Shown piece after piece: positions 16,923-22,810 of a stretch of 64,000 bases of DNA. The stretch's first letter is position 1. Each line of letters begins with the position of its first letter. The notes beneath the pieces were generated by a model that searched no databases, was not told where the DNA came from, and saw nothing but the letters and a program-made list of their open reading frames with translations. Both the position numbers and the translations under genes were made by a program. Origin of the DNA: a virus; IMG/VR virus record IMGVR_UViG_3300024346_000041, positions 1 to 64,000 of that record; one strand, 5' to 3'.

Positions 16923-17495
16923 ATGAAGCTTGTAATAGTAGGATGTGGAAGAAGTGGAACGTCCGCTGTACACTCACAACTAAAAGCTGCTGGGTTCAAA
17001 ATAGGTCATGAAGTTTTACAGGAAGACGGAGGAATAGGTTGGCCTATGCTAATGAGTAGGCTCAAAAACATATGGCAGCCTTTAAACCCTACTGTGCTTC
17101 ATCAAGTTAGAGAGCCCTGGTCGGCTATATCTAGCCTAACCACTCACAAAATGTCTTTATGGAAAGCTGTGTCAAAAGAATCAGCTGGTTTATTAGAAAT
17201 AAAAAATAGCGCTCTAAGGGCAGCTATGTTTTGGATAAATTGGAACAAGCTGTGTATGCAGCTAACTGACAAGTTTTATAGAGTTGAGGACCTTAGGTCA
17301 AGCAGCAGCGAAGGTTACTACTTGCTTACAAGCGCATTAGCAATAAACAAACTACCTAAACCTACAAAAGTAAATTCAAGAAAGCATGCAAAATTAAAAA
17401 GAAACGACTTTGAAAAGTGGCCAAAAGTAGTAGAAGAAATAGATAATATGTCTCACTTATTTGGGTATTCTAGACTTGATAATTACTCTATATAG
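16923..17495 (+). CDS. Sulfotransferase-like protein
   Basis: A 190-residue protein with the PAPS-binding loop GCGRSGTS (7-14) at the first beta strand, the hallmark of the sulfotransferase fold, and a later HQVREPWSAISS segment matching the 3'-phosphate-binding Arg/Ser region. Such enzymes transfer sulfate from PAPS to sugars or other acceptors. A second, diverged sulfotransferase is encoded at 30460-31104. With the glycosyltransferases it may sulfate a surface or virion glycan. AAGGAAG precedes the ATG. The fold is fairly secure; the acceptor is unknown. Confidence 0.7.
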   Translation: MKLVIVGCGRSGTSAVHSQLKAAGFKIGHEVLQEDGGIGWPMLMSRLKNIWQPLNPTVLHQVREPWSAISSLTTHKMSLWKAVSKESAGLLEIKNSALRAAMFWINWNKLCMQLTDKFYRVEDLRSSSSEGYYLLTSALAINKLPKPTKVNSRKHAKLKRNDFEKWPKVVEEIDNMSHLFGYSRLDNYSI

Positions 17496-17508
17496 CAAGG
17501 AGGCTAGA

Positions 17509-17838
17509 TTGATAGAAGCAATTATAACAACTTTAATAGTTGCATTAGCAAGCAAAGGAACTTTAGATGCTTGGTTTGATGGCACTATATTCTCTACAGC
17601 TAGAGCTCACGCTGAAGCTTGGAGAGAATCTAAATCAGCATACACATCATTGGCTGGAGAACTTTTATCTTGCCGATTTTGTCTTGGATACCACGTATCA
17701 TTTTGGATTACAGTTTTATGTTGCTTTAATGGCCTCAGCTTTATACTGTTACTGCCTGTGTGGTTGGCAAGTAGAGCTATTGAGCATGAATTAGAACTAG
17801 AGCTTAGGAGACGTAATGAGCGAAGAGATAATGATTAA
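17509..17838 (+). CDS. Small membrane protein with CxxC loop (DUF1360-like), TTG start
   Basis: A 109-residue protein. The start is taken as TTG 17509 because AAGGAGG lies at 17497-17503, five bases before it, while the earlier ATG at 17461 lies inside the sulfotransferase gene. It has an N-terminal hydrophobic helix (residues 2-14), a loop with SCRFCLGYH, then two more hydrophobic helices and a highly charged C terminus (EHELELELRRRNERRDND). The LxCxxCxGxH element before membrane helices resembles DUF1360 proteins of unknown function. It overlaps the next gene by 23 bases. Confidence 0.65.
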   Translation: MIEAIITTLIVALASKGTLDAWFDGTIFSTARAHAEAWRESKSAYTSLAGELLSCRFCLGYHVSFWITVLCCFNGLSFILLLPVWLASRAIEHELELELRRRNERRDND

Positions 17839-18214
17839 ACAGTCGGAAGCAGTAAAAACAGTAAAGCTTAGACACGAAGAAGCTACTGATAGGTTTACTG
17901 AAGTTATAAATGAAGTGCTTGAAAACATTCCTGAAGTTAGATCTGTAGCTTTAGTAATAGACTGGTCAGTAGGGCAGGAACTATTTCCTTACGGAATAAT
18001 GATAGGAAGACGCGGGTCAGTAAATAGGCCTGATGAGCTTTATAGCTTGATGATACAAACAGCCAAGCTAGTAAGACACCAGTCCGATGTAATGGCCGGT
18101 ATATTGGCAGGGATGGATAAACTTGCTAGCGATTTAGCTTCGCAAATAACTAAACTTAAGAAAGAGCTAAATAACTCAGAAGCCCAACTAGAAGCTATGA
18201 AAGGCAAAGTTTAA
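17816..18214 (+). CDS. Unknown protein with C-terminal coiled coil
   Basis: A 132-residue acidic protein with TAGGAGA before ATG 17816. The first two thirds look like a small alpha/beta domain (VRSVALVIDWSVG), and residues 95-130 form a heptad-like coiled coil (LASQITKLKKELNNSEAQL), suggesting oligomerisation. It is coupled to the membrane protein before it by overlap. Function unknown. Confidence 0.65.
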   Translation: MSEEIMIKQSEAVKTVKLRHEEATDRFTEVINEVLENIPEVRSVALVIDWSVGQELFPYGIMIGRRGSVNRPDELYSLMIQTAKLVRHQSDVMAGILAGMDKLASDLASQITKLKKELNNSEAQLEAMKGKV

Positions 18215-18215
18215 T

Positions 18216-18428
18216 ATGAAAAAAAGCAGGCAATTAAAGGCGGAAAGGGTTATACTACTTAGTAGCAGAAGGATGGCCTCTAGAATATTTAAGGTACAAC
18301 CAAGGGCCATGCCACTAAGCAAATTTAACGAAGACTTCTGTGAAAGGGTACGAGAGTTGTATGAAAGAAAATTCAAGATACCGGACAGGCTTGTAAGAGC
18401 CTACGACCTTGCAAGCCTAGTCCGGTAA
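18216..18428 (+). CDS. Small unknown basic protein
   Basis: A 70-residue, strongly basic protein beginning one base after the previous stop. The sequence is rich in Arg and Lys throughout, with no hydrophobic segment or Cys pair. It could bind nucleic acid by charge, but no known fold is visible. The ribosome site within the previous gene is weak. Confidence 0.5.
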   Translation: MKKSRQLKAERVILLSSRRMASRIFKVQPRAMPLSKFNEDFCERVRELYERKFKIPDRLVRAYDLASLVR

Positions 18429-18439
18429 GGAAGTGAGGC

Positions 18440-18604
18440 TTGAAAAGTGTCAAAATAGTCGGTGTTGAACTACTCAAGTTTAACAAATACTTAGTCATAC
18501 CGTCTTGTAAGCATTCCTTTGTGAATGATACAAGTGTAGTCAAACTAAAGGACGTGCCAGACCGCATAATGTGTTCTCGTTGCAAGTCTATTGATAAGCC
18601 CTGA
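18440..18604 (+). CDS. Tiny zinc-ribbon-like protein, TTG start
   Basis: A 54-residue frame from TTG 18440 to TGA 18602-18604, preceded by AAGGAAGTGAGG. The protein has SCKH at 22-25 and CSRC at 45-48, the Cys/His spacing of a small zinc ribbon. It fits the space between the previous gene and a terminator. Two other tiny CxxC proteins (19606 and 30208) occur in this region. Confidence 0.5.
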   Translation: MKSVKIVGVELLKFNKYLVIPSCKHSFVNDTSVVKLKDVPDRIMCSRCKSIDKP

Positions 18605-18638
18605 TCGAAATCTTAGGCGGGTAACGATTAGGACATGC

Positions 18639-18669
18639 GCCGTGGCTCTCGTTGAGTCACGGCTTTTTT
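18639..18669 (+). terminator. Intrinsic terminator
   Basis: GCCGTGGCTC (18639-18648) pairs with GAGTCACGGC (18654-18663) with one G-U pair and a 5-base loop, followed directly by six Ts. This is the clearest rho-independent terminator of the accessory region. Confidence 0.85.
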
Positions 18670-18700
18670 CGTATCTACAGTTACTTAAAAGGAGCACATC

Positions 18701-19006
18701 ATGAAAAGTAAATCAGTTAAAGCTACTAACGAAAATACCTCTAGTAACAATGTTAAAACAATTACAGTTGACAATGCATCAATACTTAAAACAAAAACAG
18801 TATACGTTCTTGAAAAAAGTGACTTAGACGATTTAATGATAGCTTTAGTAAACTACGTTGAACTTAAAGAAGATATAACCAAAGGTAATTTAGCAATAAA
18901 GAAGTTTAGTATAGATATTACATACGAGCTAAATGGAGAGGTTAATATGAGACAAAGCTATGGAGCATCATCAAATAAAGATGCTTGGAGAAGACCAGCA
19001 TTATAA
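18701..19006 (+). CDS. Unknown protein, tandem paralogue A
   Basis: A 101-residue protein preceded by AAAGGAG. It begins MKSKSVKA, like the next gene, and shares with it DLDDLM.AL, a beta segment near residue 70 (IDITYEL) and a C-terminal AWRRP. The two are a tandem duplication that has diverged, with most of the central part retained. The N-terminal 25 residues are Ser/Thr/Asn-rich and probably disordered. Function unknown. Confidence 0.65.
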   Translation: MKSKSVKATNENTSSNNVKTITVDNASILKTKTVYVLEKSDLDDLMIALVNYVELKEDITKGNLAIKKFSIDITYELNGEVNMRQSYGASSNKDAWRRPAL

Positions 19007-19040
19007 CTACTAACAAAAGTAAAACATTAAAGGAAAAACC

Positions 19041-19490
19041 ATGAAAAGCAAATCAGTAAAAGCTAAAAGTAAAGTAAAAGCTAAAAGCAAAATAGTTAAA
19101 ACAGTCAAGAAAACAAAAGTGCCAATCTCAGGTAATCCTCTTTACCTAAAGTTTGGCAGAGACATAGTAGAAATAGAAGGTAACAAACACGGAAAAATAG
19201 TTAGGAAAGAGTTACATATAGACGCTGATAAGATTAAAACAAAAAAAGACGGTAAGTACATTTACAATAGATACGACTACGACGATTTAATGGGAGCTCT
19301 AGCACGCATGGTAGCCATGTGTAACAGGCGACTTCCACTTGGTAACGATCCAATAGAGATCACAGACTTTTGTATTTCTGTAGCTTATAAGACTACAGAG
19401 GTTATGAAGCACCCTGACCTTAAAGATATGAGAGCTATGGTCAATGGATCACAAAGATTAGCTTGGTTAAGGCCTGGCGATAAGGAATAA
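19041..19490 (+). CDS. Unknown protein, tandem paralogue B
   Basis: A 149-residue protein, the longer copy of the tandem pair. The Lys-rich N terminus (KAKSKVKAKSKIVKTVKKTK) could bind nucleic acid. DYDDLMGALARMV and AWLRPGDKE align with the shorter paralogue at 18701. AAAGGA precedes the ATG. The stop is followed at once by the structured RNA segment. Function unknown. Confidence 0.65.
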   Translation: MKSKSVKAKSKVKAKSKIVKTVKKTKVPISGNPLYLKFGRDIVEIEGNKHGKIVRKELHIDADKIKTKKDGKYIYNRYDYDDLMGALARMVAMCNRRLPLGNDPIEITDFCISVAYKTTEVMKHPDLKDMRAMVNGSQRLAWLRPGDKE

Positions 19491-19581
19491 CATGAAGGGT
19501 TTACCGAGACCTTCATGTTGGTTTGGGAGCCCTTGGTGAGATAAGGGCAGCCCGTAGATAGGTTCTGCGGGCATCCCAAAC
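19491..19581 (+). ncRNA. Structured intergenic RNA: hairpin plus three-way junction
   Basis: The first element is a hairpin of CATGAAGG (19491-19498) with CCTTCATG (19510-19517). The second is a three-way junction: closing stem GTTTGGGA (19521-19528) with TCCCAAAC (19574-19581); arm GCCCTT/AAGGGC (19529-19534, 19543-19548) with an 8-base loop; arm GCCCG/CGGGC (19550-19554, 19568-19572) with a 13-base loop. Single A residues at 19549 and 19573 join the arms. All stems are perfect. It is not a tRNA and lacks the hammerhead core words. It could be a cis-regulator of the tiny zinc gene downstream or a separate RNA. Confidence 0.6.
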
Positions 19582-19605
19582 ATCTAACTTTTAACAAGGC
19601 TAAAC

Positions 19606-19770
19606 ATGATAGATAAAAAAAGTAAATGTAAATGCCCTAAGTGCAACAGGGTAGTTAAGAAGTTTCATCACTTAGCGTCGTACGCAGACAGGCTCTGCGC
19701 AAAATGCCTGGATAAACACGTCAACAAGGTTGGAAATTTTAAACCTATAAAGGAGGGTGACGATGAGTAA
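19606..19770 (+). CDS. Tiny zinc-ribbon protein
   Basis: A 54-residue protein with CPKC (10-13) and CAKC (31-34), a typical two-knuckle zinc ribbon, in a lysine-rich context. It lies 24 bases after the structured RNA, which may control it. Its end overlaps the start of the next gene, whose ribosome site AGGAGGG is inside this frame. Such proteins usually bind nucleic acid or partner proteins; the target is unknown. Confidence 0.65.
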   Translation: MIDKKSKCKCPKCNRVVKKFHHLASYADRLCAKCLDKHVNKVGNFKPIKEGDDE

Positions 19771-20080
19771 TAGCATAGAAGTTCCTGCTCGGGTCTCGTC
19801 TTATTTAACAAATACACTAAACAGAATGCCGTTCGAGCAGCTTCTCACCCTGTTCTTAAAGGGAGCATGCCGTCATACAGGCATACCTAATACTGGTGAA
19901 TTAAACCTTGAGCTTGAGGCAGTAAAGCTGGAGTGCATAGCACTAGATACATACAAATTTACATTTCGTGTAATACACGAATGCCCAGACGACAGAACGC
20001 ATTACGTGGTTGATAAAACCATAGAGGTCCTATCTGTAGCCGCTGCTGTATGGGGGCGTATAGGAGGTGGTCTACAATGA
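19763..20080 (+). CDS. Unknown protein
   Basis: A 105-residue protein from ATG 19763, six bases after AGGAGG. An in-frame GTG at 19757 overlaps the ribosome site and is less likely. Residues 15-35 look helical (LNRMPFEQLLTLFLKGACRH), followed by beta strands. It overlaps both neighbours by a few bases, forming a coupled run from 19606 to 20555. Function unknown. Confidence 0.65.
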   Translation: MSNSIEVPARVSSYLTNTLNRMPFEQLLTLFLKGACRHTGIPNTGELNLELEAVKLECIALDTYKFTFRVIHECPDDRTHYVVDKTIEVLSVAAAVWGRIGGGLQ

Positions 20081-20319
20081 CATGGAACCCTAGGCCTTCA
20101 GACATAGAGTGGACTCGTAACGTCATAGCTATGCTAAAAGAAGGTGGCTCTTGGGTTATTCCTATGACTGGTCAAACCTTTGTAAAACAAGGAGACAAGT
20201 TAATACTAATAGACTCAATGCCAACCGACTCTTACGGAGAAGAAGCTCAAGCTGATATGTTTCAAAAAGTTCTTGAGATCGGAAAACAATTAAACATAAA
20301 GGTAGAGAAACAAAAATGA
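20077..20319 (+). CDS. Small unknown protein
   Basis: An 80-residue protein starting at the ATG of ATGA, overlapping the previous stop, with GGAGGTGG upstream. A longer frame from 20050 would lie inside the previous gene. The sequence is a compact alpha/beta type (MLKEGGSWVIPMTGQTFVK, then ILIDSMP) with a Lys-rich end. Its stop overlaps the next start. Function unknown. Confidence 0.65.
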   Translation: MTWNPRPSDIEWTRNVIAMLKEGGSWVIPMTGQTFVKQGDKLILIDSMPTDSYGEEAQADMFQKVLEIGKQLNIKVEKQK

Positions 20320-20555
20320 CAGTCGACGAAGCAATAGAATTTATGCAAGAGTTAAAAACCCAAGGAAAGAAGCACATAATTGTAGGAGTTTGGACCGCAG
20401 ATCTCTTTGAAGTCAAGGATGACGACGCTTGGGGCGAAGTAGCTAAGGACATAGACGACAACGCTACTAGCTTATGGGATGATATGTTTTCAAACCTTCA
20501 GTTTGCAGTTGATAGCGCCTCTGAAGGCGTAACTGTTACACGAACAGAAGAATAA
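20316..20555 (+). CDS. Small unknown acidic protein
   Basis: A 79-residue acidic protein that starts within the previous stop (ATGA). It begins TVDEAIEFMQELKTQGKKHI and contains many Asp residues (KDDDAWGEVAKDIDDN). This is the last of four overlapped small genes. No recognised domain. Confidence 0.65.
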   Translation: MTVDEAIEFMQELKTQGKKHIIVGVWTADLFEVKDDDAWGEVAKDIDDNATSLWDDMFSNLQFAVDSASEGVTVTRTEE

Positions 20556-20557
20556 AC

Positions 20558-21022
20558 ATGAACATCTTCGTGTTATCTGAGAATGTCAAGGAAGCAGCCG
20601 AGTGGCACGTAGATAGACACGTTGTAAAGATGCCTTTAGAGTCAGCACAGATGCTGTGCACAGCTTTAATAATAAACGGCTGCAATGACGTGGCATACAA
20701 GCCAGCTCACGTTAAGCATCCATGCACCTTGTGGGCTGCAGCAACTAGAAGTAACTTCGAGTGGCTGTGCAGGCTGGGTATAGAGTTATGCGCTGAATAC
20801 ACTTATAGGTACGGAAGAGAGCATGCTTCAGAGAAAGTAATACGTAGCTGCTATGAGAAGCATAGTAGCATACCTCCAGGTTCGTTGACTAGCTTTGCTC
20901 AAGCTATGCCCATAGAGTACAAAGGGGAGTGCGCTATAACGGCTTACAGGCTGTACTATGTTAAAGGTAAAAGCCACTTGGCTTCTTGGAAGCACAGAAG
21001 TAAGCCTGATTGGTTCTTGTAA
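20558..21022 (+). CDS. Conserved phage protein, possible relative of pyrimidine-dimer glycosylases
   Basis: A 154-residue protein with the pattern MNIFVLSENVKEAAEWHVDRHVVKMPLE, later HPCTLWAA, EWLCRLG.ELC.EYTYRYG and a C-terminal ASWKHRSKPDW. I recognise this layout from widespread phage proteins of unclear function that are often annotated as related to T4 endonuclease V-type pyrimidine-dimer glycosylase. The conserved His pair (H18, H22) and Lys25 could be functional. The family membership is moderately sure, the reaction is not. Confidence 0.55.
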   Translation: MNIFVLSENVKEAAEWHVDRHVVKMPLESAQMLCTALIINGCNDVAYKPAHVKHPCTLWAAATRSNFEWLCRLGIELCAEYTYRYGREHASEKVIRSCYEKHSSIPPGSLTSFAQAMPIEYKGECAITAYRLYYVKGKSHLASWKHRSKPDWFL

Positions 21023-21038
21023 ACAAGAGGAGACTTAC

Positions 21039-21308
21039 ATGGAAGACCCATACAAGGATGAAATAGTAGCGAAAGCTGCTTCAAACAGCTTAAAAGTTCT
21101 AGATATGATAATGGAAATCATAAGAAAGGATAGAAAAGCAATAGAGTGCCCAGACTATCAAAGCTTTCTTAGAATGATTCATGATCCAAAATACGCACAT
21201 ATCAAGGAAGTATTAGATAAAACAAAAGCTGAAATAATTAAAAATGATTTAGATAGAAAAGAGCTAAAGAAAGAAATACTAAAGCAGAGAAACGACCTTA
21301 AACGATAA
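21039..21308 (+). CDS. Small unknown helical protein
   Basis: An 89-residue, highly charged and helical protein starting at ATG 21039 after AGAGGAG; a longer frame from 20958 would overlap the previous gene. The C-terminal half (DRKELKKEILKQRNDLKR) is a likely coiled coil. Function unknown. Confidence 0.6.
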   Translation: MEDPYKDEIVAKAASNSLKVLDMIMEIIRKDRKAIECPDYQSFLRMIHDPKYAHIKEVLDKTKAEIIKNDLDRKELKKEILKQRNDLKR

Positions 21309-21342
21309 ACTACCAGTTTTAACACCAACCAAAGGAGATACA

Positions 21343-22005
21343 ATGAACGAGCCACAGTACGTAGTAGTAGAATATTATGAATCTGATAGAGGAGGTAAGC
21401 CTGGTGATAAAGGAAATAAGCTAGCTATTCATAGATTAGAAAATGGAGAAGTTGCAGCCGCTGAAGACGGCGCTCCTGAATCACAAGAAGAAGCTTTGAG
21501 AATGCTACAGGCCTTTCACAGGCCAATATACAAATCGATAGACGTTGCTAATGACGAGTGCGACAACGTTCTAGAGTATGCAGGCGATGGAGACGTCTCC
21601 ACTGACGAAGCTTTTAAAGAAGCTAAGTACGAAGTGGAAACCACTATACCCAACATGCTTATAGGTAACATACTAAAAAGCATTCCAACTGGAACTTATC
21701 ACAAGCTAGTCCTAGTGGAGTCTTCTAAGCTAAAGTGGTTTATGAAAATTGTTAGCTTCAGAAACTGCGGGGCAAAGGTAAGTGACGAGCTCAAAAGACT
21801 TGGAATGAAAGTTCCTGACCCTAAGTACTGGGTAGAGTGCTTTATATACAAAACCAAAGAAAAAGAAGAAGGCTTGGACTATGTAGGTAGCTGCTTAGTT
21901 GGCAAAGAGCTAACAGAACTGCATCTTAGTAAATACGCAGCTACAGGAGACGAGCTGTTTAATGACGAGCTATGGGAGGATAACCGTGCCAAAAGTAAAA
22001 ACTAA
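21343..22005 (+). CDS. Unknown protein carrying palindrome copy 3
   Basis: A 220-residue acidic protein behind AAAGGAG. The N terminus is beta-like (YVVVEYYES), the middle is acidic (EDGAPESQEEA), and a YHKLVLVESSKLKWFMKIVSF segment suggests a compact core. The palindrome GGAGACGTCTCC falls in the codons for GDVS, a different reading phase from most other copies. The 3' end overlaps a possible 27-residue peptide gene. Function unknown. Confidence 0.7.
   Translation: MNEPQYVVVEYYESDRGGKPGDKGNKLAIHRLENGEVAAAEDGAPESQEEALRMLQAFHRPIYKSIDVANDECDNVLEYAGDGDVSTDEAFKEAKYEVETTIPNMLIGNILKSIPTGTYHKLVLVESSKLKWFMKIVSFRNCGAKVSDELKRLGMKVPDPKYWVECFIYKTKEKEEGLDYVGSCLVGKELTELHLSKYAATGDELFNDELWEDNRAKSKN
21588..21601. 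repeat. Dispersed palindrome, copy 3 (14 bp)
   Basis: TGGAGACGTCTCCA with core at 21589-21600. On the right the flank continues ACT as in the longer copies, but the left flank departs after one base. It is read as DGDVST in the host gene. Confidence 0.9.
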
Positions 22006-22069
22006 ACGTAGACCTAAAGTAAAGGTAAAACCATTAACTAGAATCAGGCGGCCCTCAAAGGCCGCCTGA
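21986..22069 (+). CDS. Possible tiny basic peptide, GTG start
   Basis: A 27-residue frame from GTG 21986 with GGGAGGATAACC before it. It encodes a Lys/Arg-rich peptide (MPKVKTKRRPKVKVKPLTR and so on) and overlaps the previous gene. Its last codons and TGA lie in the strong hairpin at 22044-22069, so translation and the hairpin would interfere. It may be real or a chance frame. Confidence 0.35.
   Translation: MPKVKTKRRPKVKVKPLTRIRRPSKAA
22044..22069 (+). terminator. Strong GC hairpin, terminator-like without a T-tract
   Basis: TCAGGCGGCC (22044-22053) pairs perfectly with GGCCGCCTGA (22060-22069) around CTCAAA. It ends the preceding transcript region, but the absence of a U-run leaves open a processing or stabilising role. 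Confidence 0.6.
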
Positions 22070-22088
22070 CTCATTGGAGGGTATTGTT

Positions 22089-22592
22089 ATGTTGACTAGA
22101 CTGATACTAGCTAGCGTAGTTGTATTGTTTGTATCTGCAAAACCAAGCAGTGCAGGCTGAGGCAGCTCAGCATCATCAGCCAGTTGGGCTGATAAAAAGT
22201 TGACGGTGGTTGACATAAGATACATGCAGATGCAGGTAGCATCTATAGATAAGTCTAATTCTAAGCCTATGGTAGAGCTAGCTATGAAGTCTGCTGACTT
22301 TAGAGTTAAGTCAGCTGGCTGCATACTTGCTAGAAAGTTTAAAGATGAATACCTAGAAGAGCTAATAGAGGCAGTAGCTGATGATAGCGAACTAGTTAGA
22401 CAGGCAAGCAGGGAAAGCTTGATAGTCTTGGCTGTATTATTAAACAATAATAAAAAGTCAGGGTCAGTAGATTTTGGCCCAATCCCTGGTGATAAAACAA
22501 TGGCTGGAGCTTGTGCCAGCCAGACCATGTGGAAAGCATGGTTTGCACAAAATAAAGATAAGTTAAACAAACAAAAATCAAAGGAGCAATAA
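22089..22592 (+). pseudogene. HEAT-like secreted protein frame split by an in-frame TGA
   Basis: ATG 22089, after GGAGGG, opens a frame that encodes a good signal peptide (MLTRLILASVVVLFVSAKPSSAG) and then meets TGA at 22158-22160. The same frame continues without interruption to 22592, with a linker GSSASSASWADKK, then alpha-helical repeats resembling HEAT repeats (VKSAGCILARKFKDEYLEEL, DDSELVRQASRESLIVLAV). Without readthrough the body could start at TTG 22200. TGA is an ordinary stop elsewhere here, so this is a nonsense mutation, a readthrough site or two cistrons. GGAGCA at the end serves the next gene. Confidence 0.6.
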
Positions 22593-22808
22593 ATGAGCAA
22601 TATGAATGGAGACGTCCTATACAAGCAAACTCAACTGTCGAACAATCCGACAGTTGAGTACCCCTCGAAAGTCGAGCTTACAAAAAATACCAAAGGGTAC
22701 ACGTGGACTATCTGCCTCAGAGGCAACGATGGTAACGAGCAATCAATGATAAACCGTATGGAAGAACTTAATAAAGAAATGTTGGCTAAATTTAAAGGAG
22801 AGCAGTAA
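22593..22808 (+). CDS. Small unknown protein with strong internal RNA hairpins
   Basis: A 71-residue hydrophilic protein, ribosome site AAAGGAG. The DNA is more striking than the protein: ACTCAACTGTCG (22629-22640) pairs with CGACAGTTGAGT (22648-22659) over 12 perfect bases with a 7-base loop, then CTCGA-AAG-TCGAG follows at 22664-22676. This resembles the hairpin-dense coding style at 63.3-64 kb and suggests a mRNA under structural selection. Function unknown. Confidence 0.65.
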   Translation: MSNMNGDVLYKQTQLSNNPTVEYPSKVELTKNTKGYTWTICLRGNDGNEQSMINRMEELNKEMLAKFKGEQ

Positions 22809-22810
22809 CA

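Noticed and set aside
19521-19581. Possible tRNA
   Set aside because: The fold is a three-way junction with two arms; there is no anticodon arm, T-loop or CCA-compatible acceptor end.
22158-22160. Genome-wide recoding of TGA as a sense codon
   Set aside because: TGA ends many well-supported genes here with precise overlaps to the next start (for example ATGA junctions at 4766, 20078 and 20317), so only a local effect is considered.
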